64,000 nt of DNA from assembly GCA_944548615.1 (NCBI GenBank), contig OX155980.1:1234282-1298281 (forward strand). The letters are read 5' to 3'. Under the pieces are notes generated by a model. That model saw only the letters and a program-made list of their open reading frames with translations, had not been told where the DNA came from and ran no database searches. Source of the stretch: Micropterix aruncella. Lineage: Eukaryota > Arthropoda > Insecta > Lepidoptera > Micropterigidae. This document shows positions 22,540 to 33,730 of this stretch, one piece after another (the stretch's first letter is position 1; each line of letters begins with the position of its first letter). The translations under genes and the position numbers were made by a program.

Positions 22540-23830
22540 TACCCGTCGGTAGCGAACGTTTTCGTGCTGCTTGGGCCACAAGATCCATTTTGCTCTCGGA
22601 TCGGCTCAAATCACGATTCAGCAGCCTCCTCGTGTGGAAGGCTACCCCTGGTAAGATTCCCGTGTCTCAGGCCTCACAAACTGGTGGACCGGTTTCTCCC
22701 GGTGGAATTGCATCCCGGCGCTACTGGACGGTTTGCGCATCGTTTGGCAACTCCAATCGGTTGTGCATCTTGCGGTGTCAACTACAACGGGCGAGCCCGT
22801 CACCACAGGACGTTTTAACGATTAGTCGTTCTATCGCCCTGCAGTGAACGCAGAAGACTTTGGACAGTACATTCTACGTCCAGCTACGTCACAACCCGTG
22901 AGAGTCCAACGCCTTACCGCGAGTGAGCCAGGAATAAACCCGGCGGGCTCGAGATACTCGCGCCCTCACTTCCAATTGTGACCAGATTTCTCCGGTCTCT
23001 CGATTGGTTCCGAGTTCGAGGTCGCTTGCGCGGTCCTCTCCCTTACGAAGCGGTGAAACGGAGTGCACCGAATCTGTCGCGGACCAAGGCGTCCTTTGCC
23101 CGACTCTGAACCGGGATCGGATGGCCAATGGTCATTTCAAGAGCAGTCGCCGTAAGGTAGACAACTGCCCCCGCTCTATAGGAAACAATACAGTTTCCAG
23201 ACTCCACCGATTGTTAGTCATAGAGCACAATCGATTGGCTTGCGCCGCTCGGTGCGCAGACCGTCCAGGAGCGCCAGAGGATTGTTCCCGGGGGAGACTG
23301 GTTGACCCAGTGTCCTACCCAGGCTCGCACCCCATGCGTGGAGGCCATCGGATGGGTGTTGACCCGTGAGTGTGACCGACCCTGAAACAGAATGGGTCTT
23401 CGTGGACAACTCAGCGGAGGTGGATGATGACCTGATGTCATGCCACTCTTGAAATGACCTTGGGCCACTCGATCCTGTGTGGCAATACGGGCAAAGAGCT
23501 CACAGGTTCAAGATAAATTCAAATTGAATTTATCGTACCGCGTAAGCGACTTCGGACCCGTAACCAGTCGGGAGGATGGAGAAATCCTGAAGGTTAACTC
23601 CAGAGGAAGATATCCTACCAAAACTGGTAGTTAGAGGGCGATGCTGACCGCTGGATACCTTTCCCGGTACCACGCCGTAAGGCGTTGGCCTCTAACGGGC
23701 TTGTTAGCGGAGCTAGACGGTAGATTGTCGTGTCTCTAAGTCTTCTACGCTCATACCACGGCTGAAAGAATGATCCATATCATCATACCAGCCTGTTGTG
23801 ACGGATTCGCCCGCTGTAGTCGACACCGCC
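22540..23830. repeat. Family B composite: inverted, forward, inverted segments
   Basis: About 22540-22765 is the tail of family B on the minus strand (GCGAACG, GGGCCACAAGATCCATTTTG, CCTCGTGTGGAAGGC). About 22770-23420 is a forward copy from head (GGTGTCAACTACAACGGGCG) to GTGAGTGTGACCGACC. About 23440-23830 is inverted again (TTGAAATGACCTTGGGCC, AAGGCGTTGGCCTCTAACGG, head at 23805-23825). The forward segment is nearly identical to 54635-55310. Frames reach 121 aa but overlap on both strands and carry no domain. Confidence 0.7.
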
Positions 23831-24231
23831 CTACAGGGTACCTGCCTCTGGTAATGTACACAATTGTTTGAAATGTTGCTGCGTTGCGCCGCGACTACAT
23901 ACGTCGGCCCCAAACCGTTCATCGCTCGTTATTAGACGTAACGTTGCGCGTTGCTTGCGAATGTATTTCCGGGTAAGATTTGTGCCTTTTACGCCCCGTT
24001 TCGGCGGCTAGACGTATAAATCAATTTGCCGCTAACAAACTTTCCCGCTTTTTCAGCGCTCTAGTATCGTAATTAATATTTATTTCTCTTGTAGTTTTCC
24101 ATTTCCCCTTCGCACCCGGGACTTGGCCTAAAAGGTTTTGGCTATAAAGCAGATTCCTGCGAAAAGCGGAGATTTGTTTATAAATGTTTAAAACACTGGG
24201 GGTTAGAGTAGTTGCAACATTCTAAAATATT
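23831..24231. other. GC-richer non-repetitive stretch
   Basis: Not found elsewhere in the window; CpG-containing (AACGTTGCGCGTTGCTTGCG, CCCCGTTTCGGCGG). No frame. It may be unique genomic DNA between insertions. Confidence 0.35.
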
Positions 24232-24812
24232 AAGCTATTGCATAGCTTTTATCGCGGGCCTAGGCCAGCGCGGCGACCGAATGAAGAAATTTCTTAACGA
24301 AAATTAATGATTTTAAACTGATAATTACGTCTAAACAAGTACTGCTTAAGATTCGAAAAAAATATACGTTAAACAAGAACATTTTCCTAATATTCTTAGC
24401 TTTAAATATTTTAGATTTTGTTTATATTACATAGTGTAAATAATTTGTGAAATTAGGTCTAACCGAACACAAAAACGACTACTACGCAAATACTATCTGG
24501 CGTATTATTATGAAACCTTCACCATTTTAAAGATAATTTAATTATCTATCTTTTTATCTACGATTTTTTTCGAATAATCCGTTTTTTTGCTTTATCTAAT
24601 AAAAAATTCGTGCGCGGCGCTCTATCGGAAGACGTTTAAATTATTCCGAATCATTTGCTTTCGCAGCCGCAAATGATTCGGAATAATTTCAACGTTTTCC
24701 GATAGAGCGCAACTATCTGATATCAGAAAAAATAAAATAAATAATTATAATTGCATAAGTTGTTAAAAATGCTATGCAATAGCTTTACCGCGGCAGTCCC
24801 CGAGTGCCACAC
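24232..24812 (-). repeat. Family A element, copy 5
   Basis: Full-length inverted copy: starts AAGCTATTGCATAGC, contains the complete hairpin with CATTTGC apex, and ends CCGAGTGCCACAC followed by a T-rich flank (TATTTTTTTT). Confidence 0.85.
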
Positions 24813-25092
24813 CTATATTTTTTTTATTCTTGTTCTTATTCAGATTCTTTGTTCGATCCCAGCTCTCTTCCTTTTGGGGATCCTTACCAAAGCGTGCAAA
24901 TAGAACTTTTTTGTTGATACTTCATTGTCCGTTTGTTCTGTTTTATTGATAATAATTAAACGCTTTATTCGTAAGAAAAGTCGAGCTTATTGTTTGCAGG
25001 CAATATTTAAGTAGAGCTATCCTGGTAACCCTAATATATGTAACGGTTGATTATATCAACTAGTTTTAATGCAATCAATATTGGCATACTAA
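24813..25092. other. Unassigned AT-rich DNA
   Basis: Nothing recognised between the family A copy and Helitron copy 2. Confidence 0.35.
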
Positions 25093-25842
25093 TCTATACT
25101 AATATTATAAAGAGGAAAATTTGTAAGGTTGTAGGAAGTAATCTCTGGATCTACTGAACCGATTTTGAACATTCTTTTACCAATAGGAAGCCACGTTATT
25201 TGTGAGTGTCATAAGCTATACATTAATCCGAAAACTGAAAAGACTTTTACGTGGTAGTCGGATTTGCAAAGTAAGTCGGAGAAAAAACGGCCGAACGAAA
25301 ACGTTTCTAACTAACGCTGCCTTAACAATGAGAAATATATGGTTAACTTTTAAAGAAAAGTTGTAGAGCTTGATAATGCCTACAAAAAAGTCAGCGATAG
25401 CATATGTCTAACTTTTATATTTAAGTCACAAAAGTAGTATTTTATATTAAAAAATAATTTAGATCGTTAGGTCATGTTTATTGGTCATATTATCAACAAT
25501 TATGAATTCATATCAAAATAAGTAAACTCATCGTCTCAAGTGTTTAAAATAAAAGACTTTTCCCTTTTACTGCATATAATTTCCCTTTTGCTGCATAAAT
25601 GGTTAAAGAGATAAGACACTCACAAATGAGACACTCACAAAAAGACACTTACAAATAACGGTAATATAGTCACATTGGCATGCAAATACATACATATCTA
25701 CATATGCAGTAAAAATATAACCCGTCTTTTGGAAGTCAGGTAATAAATCATAGCTCTCAGTACCTACTAACTGAACCACGCTCATAATTTCATCACAAGT
25801 AAAAGATTTACCGCCCAACGAAGTGGGCCAGGGGTCAGCTAG
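25093..25842 (+). mobile_element. Non-autonomous Helitron, copy 2
   Basis: Same 5' end (TCTATACTAATATTATAAAG after an A) and 3' CAGCTAG before a T as copy 1, and similar throughout. The subterminal hairpin is damaged: CCGCCC AACGAAGT GGGCC, then the rest of the 3' stem is lost. No coding capacity. Confidence 0.9.
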
Positions 25843-27019
25843 TCTATTAATATTTCAAGCATTTAATGAAACAGATGAAGTTACATATAAACCAAATTCC
25901 TAAACCTATATATTTATAACAAAAAAGACCACACGATAAGTCTCCAAATGAAGCAATTGGGGATGTCTTAAAAACAGCCGACCTGTTTTCCAGGGCAAAC
26001 CCGATACGCAGTCACGACTACATGCAAGTTCGATTTTCTTCGAATTTAACGTGAATATTATTTGTTATAAAAAATTACGAATAAGTAAGATTTTATATTT
26101 TGTGATTTTGATTTAAGGTTTATTTATTTATTTATTTATTTGTTACAACTTGGTATAGAGTTAACAGTGAGATCGTACAGATATGATTTGTAATTATTTA
26201 TATAAGTAATAAGAAAATGAATATATCCCATACGATCATTCTAGACGAATGCCCAACTAGACCGAACAGCCTGTATCTGGGCATACGAAATATATAGCCT
26301 TTGTTTTTTGAGTAGTATTGACTAATAGACTACTTTCAATACTAACACTAAGATAATGAATAAAGAAATAAAATATAAGAAAATAACTGAAAAAAAGGTG
26401 CTGGCCTTTTAAATCATTCTATTTTTAGATGCTACTATTCACAGAAATATTAGTAATATTTTGTCAATTGTAGTTTAAGTATTCCTCTTGTAGTAATCTA
26501 ACTTTTATTCAAAATATATGTATTATAACTTGAAAGTCGTGTTATCAATAATGATATTTCTCTATCTTATAACACTTCTTTGCCTACGAACTAGTATGAA
26601 CAATGGTAATACGAATATATAGATGTACCGATCTTGCATTCTATGAAAATGTGAATAGACTTTATTTAACTTGAACCCATAGTTTATTTTGAAAAAATAT
26701 CAATTCAAACAGAGAATTAATTGTATATTGATACAAGATGATTTTGTCGGTATCAATAGCAGTAGAGACAGGCAAACGCGAGTTTAACGGCGCGTGAAGC
26801 AAATGGCGATATGAATACAAGGAAACAGAAAGAGGCGCTCGCTTCCGAACTGCTTCTATAAATATTCAGAGGAGAGAACAAAAGGCATCACCGCCATTAC
26901 AAGAGAGGGGGGAGGGGTGGAGAGGAAAAGGAGGAATAAAGGCCGTTGCACAAGAAATGGAAAAGCCTTGCATTATAAAATAAGTAGTAAAAACAAGTAA
27001 ATATAATATTTATATAATA
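25843..27019. other. AT-rich DNA with a purine-rich GC-richer patch
   Basis: Contains a (TTTA)n tract at about 26123-26144. A GC-richer patch at 26760-26960 (GCGAGTTTAACGGCGCGTG, then a G/A-rich run GAGAGGGGGGAGGGG) has no copy elsewhere. No gene. Confidence 0.4.
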
Positions 27020-27600
<581 letters not shown>

Positions 27601-27949
27601 CTATTAATCCATATATCTCATAAATAGGGCTTATCCTTATGCAACACAAAATGCCTTCGATTGAGACGAATTAAGCGAAAAAACAAAAAATTAAACTATT
27701 GATCACTTCGGCAAAGCCGTTTTATAAATGAAAGTGACATTACGAAATAATTCAAATTTCGAATGCTACCAACATTTAAAATATGATACAATTGGCTGAG
27801 TTTGTTATCAACGAGCCATGAAATCGGAATTAAATTAAAAAAAACCTCCATATGCTCAATATTTCAGCTAGAGGAGTAAGTATCAGACAATAAGTTCAGA
27901 CGTCTGTCGGCAGACGTCTGCCGCTGGGAAATCGTCTTTTAGCGGGAGT
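27601..27949. other. Unassigned AT-rich DNA
   Basis: No gene. Near 27893-27922 the sequence CAGACGTCTG occurs twice with slight variation, an imperfect palindromic cluster. Confidence 0.35.
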
Positions 27950-28560
27950 TCACGGTGACATCACAGGGCTGAGCCCCCCTTGGTAGGTGTCTGATGAGGC
28001 ACCAGGACACCAGGCAGACAGGAGTGGAGACTGTGGCTTTCGGATTTCGGATTTCGGGCTGGCTGGTGTGCAGTATAGGGAGCTCACGGGTATGCTCGTG
28101 CGGCGAGATGTCGACCTTTCAATACACAGCGCGAGCAAGGCGCTTCACGTATTCATCCACGAGCCCTGTTTTGCTAAAGTCACGTTCCAGAGCTTCGTTA
28201 CGTACATAATATGTGACTCTCGACACTTTCCTCGGCCTAACGTTCAGCACCCGTTGAATGCTAGTCCGCTGCGCTGGCGTAATGATGTGGTACCAGGCAG
28301 CGTACTTGAGCTTCCTCCTTACTTGTATATTCAACATCAGCAGTGTCTTCACCGGAATAGCAGCCGAATGAGCATCAGCAGCAGCGCACAGAAGGCGGAG
28401 TTCGAAGCGGCGACCGTCGCGTCGTCGCATTTGCGTCGTTCTCGAAGTTGACGCGACAGTCTATGTGTCCCAGGAACCTCGCCGGCTCGAGATAGTCCGA
28501 TGCGATCGCCTCGAAATTCGTCGCGTTTATGATGATTCACTACAGTTGGGCTCTGAGCTA
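27950..28560 (-). pseudogene. Jockey-like LINE RT C-terminal remnant
   Basis: Read on the minus strand in shifting frames: ARFLGHIDCRVNFEN (the FLGV-LD--L-F motif after the RT fingers), then AIPVKTLLMLNIQVRRKLKY (IP-KTLL-LY--IRP-L-Y), then YYVRNEALERDFSKTGLVDE and YVKRLARAVY (the WYVRN--LHRDL----I-E-I---A---Y motif of jockey-type elements). At least two frame changes are needed, so it is a pseudogene. The polymerase core is absent. The subfamily call relies on the last motif and is moderately secure. Confidence 0.65.
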
Positions 28561-28675
28561 AATATAAGCGGTGGCTGAGGTACAGACATTAGTGCTGTGA
28601 CATCACTCGCTCGCTGCTACTTGAGAGTAATAGGTAGACTAGAAATGTATATTTTAGCTACTTTGAATGTATTTT
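28561..28675. other. Short spacer between two LINE remnants
   Basis: Nothing recognised. Confidence 0.3.
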
Positions 28676-29520
28676 AAGTTACGCTATTAGTACTTGGGGT
28701 AATTGTTACGCATGCCACAGAGAACCTCTATTCAAACTGCAAAAAAGAGCAATACGCATTATAGCAAATTTGAAATGGGACGAATCCTGCAGAAGTCATT
28801 TTAAACGACTGAAAATTCTAACATTCATTTCATTGTACCTTTTAAATGTACTAACGGATTTCCACAAGAAAAGAGACCTTCAAAAAAAATTTTTCCGATA
28901 TTCATGACATAAACACCAGAAACAAATCAAAATACATGTTACCTAAAGCAAATTTAAAAATAGCGAGACAAGTCAAGGAATACTCCGATCCCTATTTTTT
29001 TAATATGTTACCTCCATATATTAAAGATATTAAAAATAACAATATATTTAAAAAGTCCTTAAAAAAGTTTCTTTTAGAAAAAAAATTTTACACCTATGAA
29101 GAATACGTACAATTCACCACGAACGGCTAACGAAAGTATTGTGTAAAATCGAAAATTAAATATGTATAAATAACTATTTATAAGTTTTGAAGACGATAAA
29201 CTAAACTTGAAACTTCAAATATACAATGTAACGATTTTAAATGAAATGTATATAAATTGTAATTCCTTTTCTAAATTTTATATTTTTTAAATTTTATTTG
29301 TTTTAAGTGAATGTGACTAAATATTATTATTATTGTTATTTGATATTTTTAAATGATATTTTAATTTAAATTTTAATCATTTAAATTACAATAATTTTAT
29401 TTCTTATTCTTTTAATTTAAGTTATTTCTCATGCTTTAATTTAATTCGGATATTTTAGTATATATGTTTCTACAATCTGTAAAGATTTTTGAAAATAAAC
29501 TGAACTTGAACTTGAACTTG
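28676..29520 (+). pseudogene. Non-LTR retrotransposon RT C-terminal remnant with repetitive tail
   Basis: 28730-28890 reads LFKLQKRAIRII and HFKRLKILTFISLYLLNV, the I-lQKRAIR-I ... L-IL-f-sLYi--- pattern of a LINE RT C-terminus. After one frame change it continues ANLKIARQVKEYSDPYFFNM, LPPYIKDIKNNNIFKKSLKK, FLLEKKFYTYEEY to a stop at about 29128. Some 390 bp of AT-rich 3' UTR then end in a short (TTGAAC)n tail near 29500-29520, a tail type seen in CR1/jockey-like LINEs. The 5' end is truncated at about 28676. Confidence 0.7.
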
Positions 29521-29985
29521 GTATATGTAGGTATATACGCTACCGAAAGAACGCGTGTTCTAAGAACGCCTGTCCCGAACCTGAGCCACTGCTTACATTT
29601 AGCTCAGTCCCCAACAGTACTTTTGTAGTAATTTTGGCAGAGTATTCAGTTACTTGTGCCATGTAATATATATTGCGTCCTCCGCAAAAGCGCCACCTCT
29701 GCGCCGATGCTCAGTGGCATAATTTATGGGATTCATGCCCCCAACAACGTCTATCTTAAACCCATATACAGTTCATTCGATAAAGTGGCTCATTTAATTT
29801 GAGTTTTTTTATTATCACAATGTACAAAGTTTGCAACAAGCACGACACGAAAGTATTGTTTACAACTAAACTAATAAACCCACAGCAAGTTGTGACATGC
29901 TTTTATATTATAATAAGTCCCATGGCGCTTAACATGTTTCTCTTAAAAAGTCCACTATCCGACATATCTTTATTTATATCTATAT
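29521..29985. other. Unassigned DNA
   Basis: No gene or shared repeat recognised. The 69-aa frame at 29799-30008 lacks features. Confidence 0.35.
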
Positions 29986-30272
29986 ACATTACACATACCA
30001 TCGTCTAACTCCTTTTTCCTTATCACTTCCAAGTCCCTACCTCTCCCATCGGTTTACTATATTAAGTTTATATTTAATATGAACTTAGTTTATTTTACAA
30101 TAATTTTTTAAGTGTAATATGCCGAAATTAAAATGTGTAAATATGCGGAAATACTTTCGTAGGAAACGATTATCGGCGTAATGTTTTTCTTTTTTTTCTA
30201 CATTATGTTTGCACATGTATGTCAATTGTATGCGCTGTATGTTTCCAGAAATAAAATAAAATAAAATAAAAT
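29986..30272 (+). repeat. Repeat F, LINE 3' UTR-like with (AAATA)n tail
   Basis: Resembles 55826-56040: both hold a pyrimidine-rich CACTTCCAA-TCCCT-CC block and end TTGTATGCGCTG-ATGTTTC. This copy ends in (AAATA)n at about 30246-30270, indicating a retroposon tail. No RT sequence attached. Confidence 0.55.
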
Positions 30273-30289
30273 AAGACTTAGGGACTAAA

Positions 30290-30800
30290 CAGTCCACTCT
30301 CTAGCTCCACCGAATAGCCCGTGAGAGTTCAACGCTTCATCAAGCGACCCTGGGAAGTGAATCCAGCGGGCAGCCTCGCGCTATCACAATTAGATTTAGC
30401 AGGATTTCTCCGTCCGCCTGCCTCGTCACAGTTCCGAAGTTGCTTGCGCGGCCTTTACCTGATGTTGGCGTAATTCAGTTCGGATTTATCGCGGACCATG
30501 GCGTTCTTTGCATGTCTTTCACTTGGGATCGCGTGTTCAACGGGTCGTTGCAAGAGTAGCTGACATCAGGTAAACGCAGAAATCCACCCCCGCTGCTTAG
30601 GAAATGTATAAGATCGTTTCTACCCCCCCCCCCCCCCCAGTTATCTTCCGGAGTGCATTCGATTGGCTGACGCGGCACAATGCGCAAACTGCTCAGAAGC
30701 GCCCGAAGATCGTCCCACAGAGGATCTGATCCACCTGACATGACAGGGAAAACAAAGTCCTTTCCGGTTTCGACCCTCCTTGAGGATGGGAGTTGAAGCT
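30290..30800 (+). repeat. Family B repeat, copy (partial)
   Basis: Starts at GAATAGCCCGTGAGAGTTCAAC, passes the CTTGCGCGGCC and TTATCGCGGACCATGGCG blocks, then a C-run (about 30626-30639), GATTGGCTGACGC and GCGCAAACTGC. It ends in the GGGAGTTGAAGC tail. The 125-aa minus-strand frame over it is spurious. Confidence 0.65.
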
Positions 30801-31552
30801 TTAGTTCAGCCGACCAGAAATAACGAGCAGATCCTAAAAGAGCAACTGCCAATAAACATAGACTCTTAAGACATACTGTAAATGATAATTTGTGAAAGAT
30901 GTATTTTAAATCTACTCGTATATAAGCTCTTAAAGTAGGGGTTTTAACTCCATGTTACTTTTGAAAGAAACAAATTTTACGTTACCATCCAAAGGTTAGG
31001 CGGCTACTCTTCACAACATAAATATATATTGTTTGTATTTCTGTATTCTGTTAAGTGTTCACTCGATAGTACCACTATCAATTTTAAAGAAGTGACCATT
31101 TGCATATACTGCGAGCAGTTCTGCATTTCAGCTTGCGTGGCATGACATCGCTTTCGAAATTCCGCGAAGAAATTCTCCGAATGCCGTATGGAACTTTCAT
31201 AAGAATGCGAAAAATTTAAGGAATATACAAACCTATATGCAAAAGAAATAATAAATATCTCATTTTCAATTGAATATATAGGTAGTTTCATGTTTCCAAT
31301 ATATTTTAAACCTTATCAACTAGTGGTTTAAAAAAATGTGGGACCGATCTTGCCGCCATAACAAGAATGGGAGGAATATATAGGATCATAATGCAACGAA
31401 AATGCCCTTGGTTTTGATAACTGCGAAGAATTGCTGTAAATCTAATTTAATTAGATTTTTAATTTATAATAACCTACAGTGAAATAGAAAATATATACAA
31501 ATAATTGGTCATAGACAAAAAATCCAGTAGCAAAAAACTGATAACATGATAT
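30801..31552. other. Unassigned AT-rich DNA
   Basis: No gene recognised; the 95-aa minus-strand frame at 31004-31291 has no motif I know. Its right end holds the left target duplication of the Penelope insertion (31540-31552). Confidence 0.35.
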
Positions 31553-32308
31553 AAAATCGAAGACTATCGCGGTTGTTTGACATTATAAATAGGATAGAAA
31601 ACGAATTTACCGCGTGAAATTTGTAGATGCTAAACAGATTCGATATAAAAACGATCTTCAAACCGAACCAAAATATAGCTCGATTTTTGAGGCCTGTAAA
31701 GGATGTAATACCACTGCAAACCCCGGGTGTGTATAAAGTCGAATGCAGCTGCGGTCTAGCCTATGTTGGACAAACGAAACGGCCCATAGCCACGCGACTG
31801 ACAGAACACATCAAAGCTGTTAAAAAGGTTCAGCGAGAAAAATCGGCGATCTGCGAACATATATTGGATAGCGGAAGTAACCACTGGATGCAGTTTCAAA
31901 ATCCCATTGTTCTATCCAAGGAACAATTCTACTTTCCTCGCATGATCCGGGAAGCCATTGAAATAAGAAGAACTCCGAACTTCAATAGAGATGACGGCTA
32001 CAAACTCTCTTCTACGTGGAACCCTCTTCTTAAAATGTTCCCGCCGCCGAACGCCGAACGCAAAGACGTAAAACAGGATACAGTGAGTGTTGTGTGCAAG
32101 ACGGATTTTAAAAATTCCCGCGCTCCGAGCCCGGCCCCCCACCACCGTTATAACCTACGCAGTGGCGGCAGCGGTTTGCGGCCTACCCGCAAAACAACGG
32201 ACTGACAGCTCTTCAGTCTACCCTAGACAACGGCGGCTGCAACGTCACCGAAACGTCGGGTCCTACAAATTTCACGCGGTAAATTCGTTTTCTATCCTAT
32301 TTATAATG
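31553..32308 (+). mobile_element. Penelope-like element, 5'-truncated, with inverted terminal piece
   Basis: Flanked by a 13-bp target duplication GATAACATGATAT (31540-31552 and 32309-32321). The left 70 bp (31556-31626) are the reverse complement of the element's own 3' terminal sequence, and 32264-32307 is the forward version. An inverted terminal arrangement with ORF in between is a known feature of Penelope-like elements. The RT portion is missing; only the C-terminal endonuclease and 3' end remain. A nearly identical shorter copy is at 17482-17730 and an inverted scrap at 56042-56129. Confidence 0.85.
31627..32205 (+). CDS. GIY-YIG endonuclease end of a Penelope-like polyprotein (truncated)
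   Basis: 192 codons open from the first ATG, which directly follows a TAG in the inverted terminal piece, so this is not the native start. Residues 34-50 read GVYKVECSCGLAYVGQT, the GIY-YIG signature with the C-x-C insertion typical of Penelope endonucleases. Arg57 and the E60-H61 pair (RLTEH) occupy the family's catalytic positions. A later segment (EAIEIRRTPNFNRDDGYKLS) matches the domain's C-terminal helix and the usual Penelope ending. The tail (about residues 155-192) is basic and low-complexity. In the full element this domain follows an RT and nicks target DNA. Without the RT the copy cannot move alone. No frameshift or stop is seen. Confidence 0.85.
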   Translation: MLNRFDIKTIFKPNQNIARFLRPVKDVIPLQTPGVYKVECSCGLAYVGQTKRPIATRLTEHIKAVKKVQREKSAICEHILDSGSNHWMQFQNPIVLSKEQFYFPRMIREAIEIRRTPNFNRDDGYKLSSTWNPLLKMFPPPNAERKDVKQDTVSVVCKTDFKNSRAPSPAPHHRYNLRSGGSGLRPTRKTTD

Positions 32309-32321
32309 ATAACATGATATT

Positions 32322-32551
32322 ACAAAAACTGTGGCCAGTGATAATAGTTTAATGTCATCTAACTAGCTAGACTATTTCCTGTTCTAAGTATTTAATGTCG
32401 CCCATATCGAAATTAAATACCTATATAAACAATATATGTTTTCTAAAGGTCAATATTTATAACCATTAACTATTAGTGTATACATTCGTTAAATTTATTA
32501 TGACCTTTTCGTTACTTACTATTTATATAGGTTATGCACATATTTATATCT
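32322..32551. other. AT-rich spacer
   Basis: Nothing recognised. Confidence 0.3.
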
Positions 32552-32991
32552 ATATATTTTGAAATATTTGATAGTTTTGTGTATATATTCTTTTTAGAAT
32601 TGATTAAATAGATGATTATAAAGTAAATAATTATAAAAGCCACTTACATCGTGACGAAGGACTCCCTTGGTGGGATTCGGGAATGCTTTGGTGTAACAAA
32701 CGAGAATGATAGATGTCTCTCACTTGCGAAAAGAGAAGTAGGTTCAGTTGGGCCCATTTTACAACTAGTAACGCTCACCCTTCATCCAATTATCTCGAAA
32801 ATTAAGCAAGAATTGATTAAATAGATGATTATAAATTAATAATTATAAAAGCCACTTACATCGTGACGAAGGACTCCCTTGGTGGGATTCGGGAATGCTT
32901 TAGTGTAACAAGTGAGAGACATCTATCATTCTCGTTTACACAAAACTAAAAAGAATATATACACAAAACTATCAAATATTTCAAAATATTG
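32552..32991. repeat. Foldback element with direct and inverted internal repeats
   Basis: 32554-32597 and 32946-32989 are reverse complements over about 44 bp (from ATATTTTGAAATATTTGATA to CTTTTTAG). Inside, a ~70-bp block (AAAAGCCACTTACATCGTGA ... GGGATTCGGGAATGCTTT) occurs twice in the same orientation, near 32636-32692 and 32830-32900. CGAGAATGATAGATGTCTCT (about 32701) is mirrored near 32915. The ACTTACAT...GGGAATGCTT wording links it to the arms of the palindrome at 14.9 kb. Confidence 0.8.
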
Positions 32992-33289
32992 AATTTTTAC
33001 ATATTTTATGTTTCCTTCATTGTAAATAATCCATTTAGGTTAAAGGTAAACTTTCCAACTAATAGGAAAGAGCTGACTGCTTCCTTTCATTGATGTGAGG
33101 GCATGTCACGCATTTCGTTTTAATTTTTCAGCTGAATATTATTGATCGGAGCTTCTTTATATCGCACCTTTAGAAATTATAAAAACGAAATTCGAAATTT
33201 TAAATTCTTCATCTGTCAAGTAGCTCGTCTTGTCCGTTATTTCCCTTGAAATAATAAGTATTCGAGTGATTCTACGTGTAAATAAGGAT

Positions 33290-33412
33290 GATTGCTTAAT
33301 TTTTGAGATAATTGGATGAAGGGTGATCGTTGCTAGTTGTAAAATGGGCCCAACTAAACCTACTTCTCTTTCCGCAAGTGAGAGACATCTATCAATCTCG
33401 TTTGTTACACCA
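33290..33412 (-). repeat. Inverted copy of the foldback core
   Basis: Reverse complement of about 32693-32811 (shared GAAGTAGGTT, TTGGGCCCATTTTACAACTAG, CATCCAATTATCTC). The two copies form a ~119-bp-arm inverted repeat about 480 bp apart. The 103-aa minus-strand frame that covers it is a by-product. Confidence 0.8.
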
Positions 33413-33573
33413 TTGATTTTATAGTGTAATAGATAAGTCCATTCCATACTGCAAAATGGAAGTCGCAATTTAATACAAAAACGGCAGGTAGATGGCCATC
33501 GTAGTTTTCAAACTCGATTTAATGCGCTTCCATCTTCAATAAACCAATATTTGGCCGATAGATGGCGTTCAAA

Positions 33574-33730
33574 CACATTATCGGACGCGTCCGTAAGCCG
33601 CGGCTTACGAACGTATGCACAGTCGTCCGCGACTGACGTCCGATAATGTGCACGGCTCAATAGAAATTCATTACACAGATCGCGTCCATAAGCCGCGGCT
33701 GACGGATGCGTCCAATAATGTGTTTGCCCC
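33574..33730. repeat. Nested GC-rich palindromes
   Basis: CACATTATCGGACG (33574-33587) pairs with CGTCCGATAATGTG (33637-33650). Inside lies a perfect 18-bp palindrome CGTAAGCCGCGGCTTACG (33592-33609). A second related block (CATAAGCCGCGGCTGACGG, then CGTCCAATAATGTG) follows at 33686-33723. The layout suggests the end(s) of a small TIR element or a foldback. Nothing coding. Confidence 0.8.

Noticed and set aside
23004..23369. 121-aa frame on the plus strand in family B
   Set aside because: Open frames exist on both strands of this GC-rich repeat; the near-identical copy at 54832-55257 reads differently because of indels.
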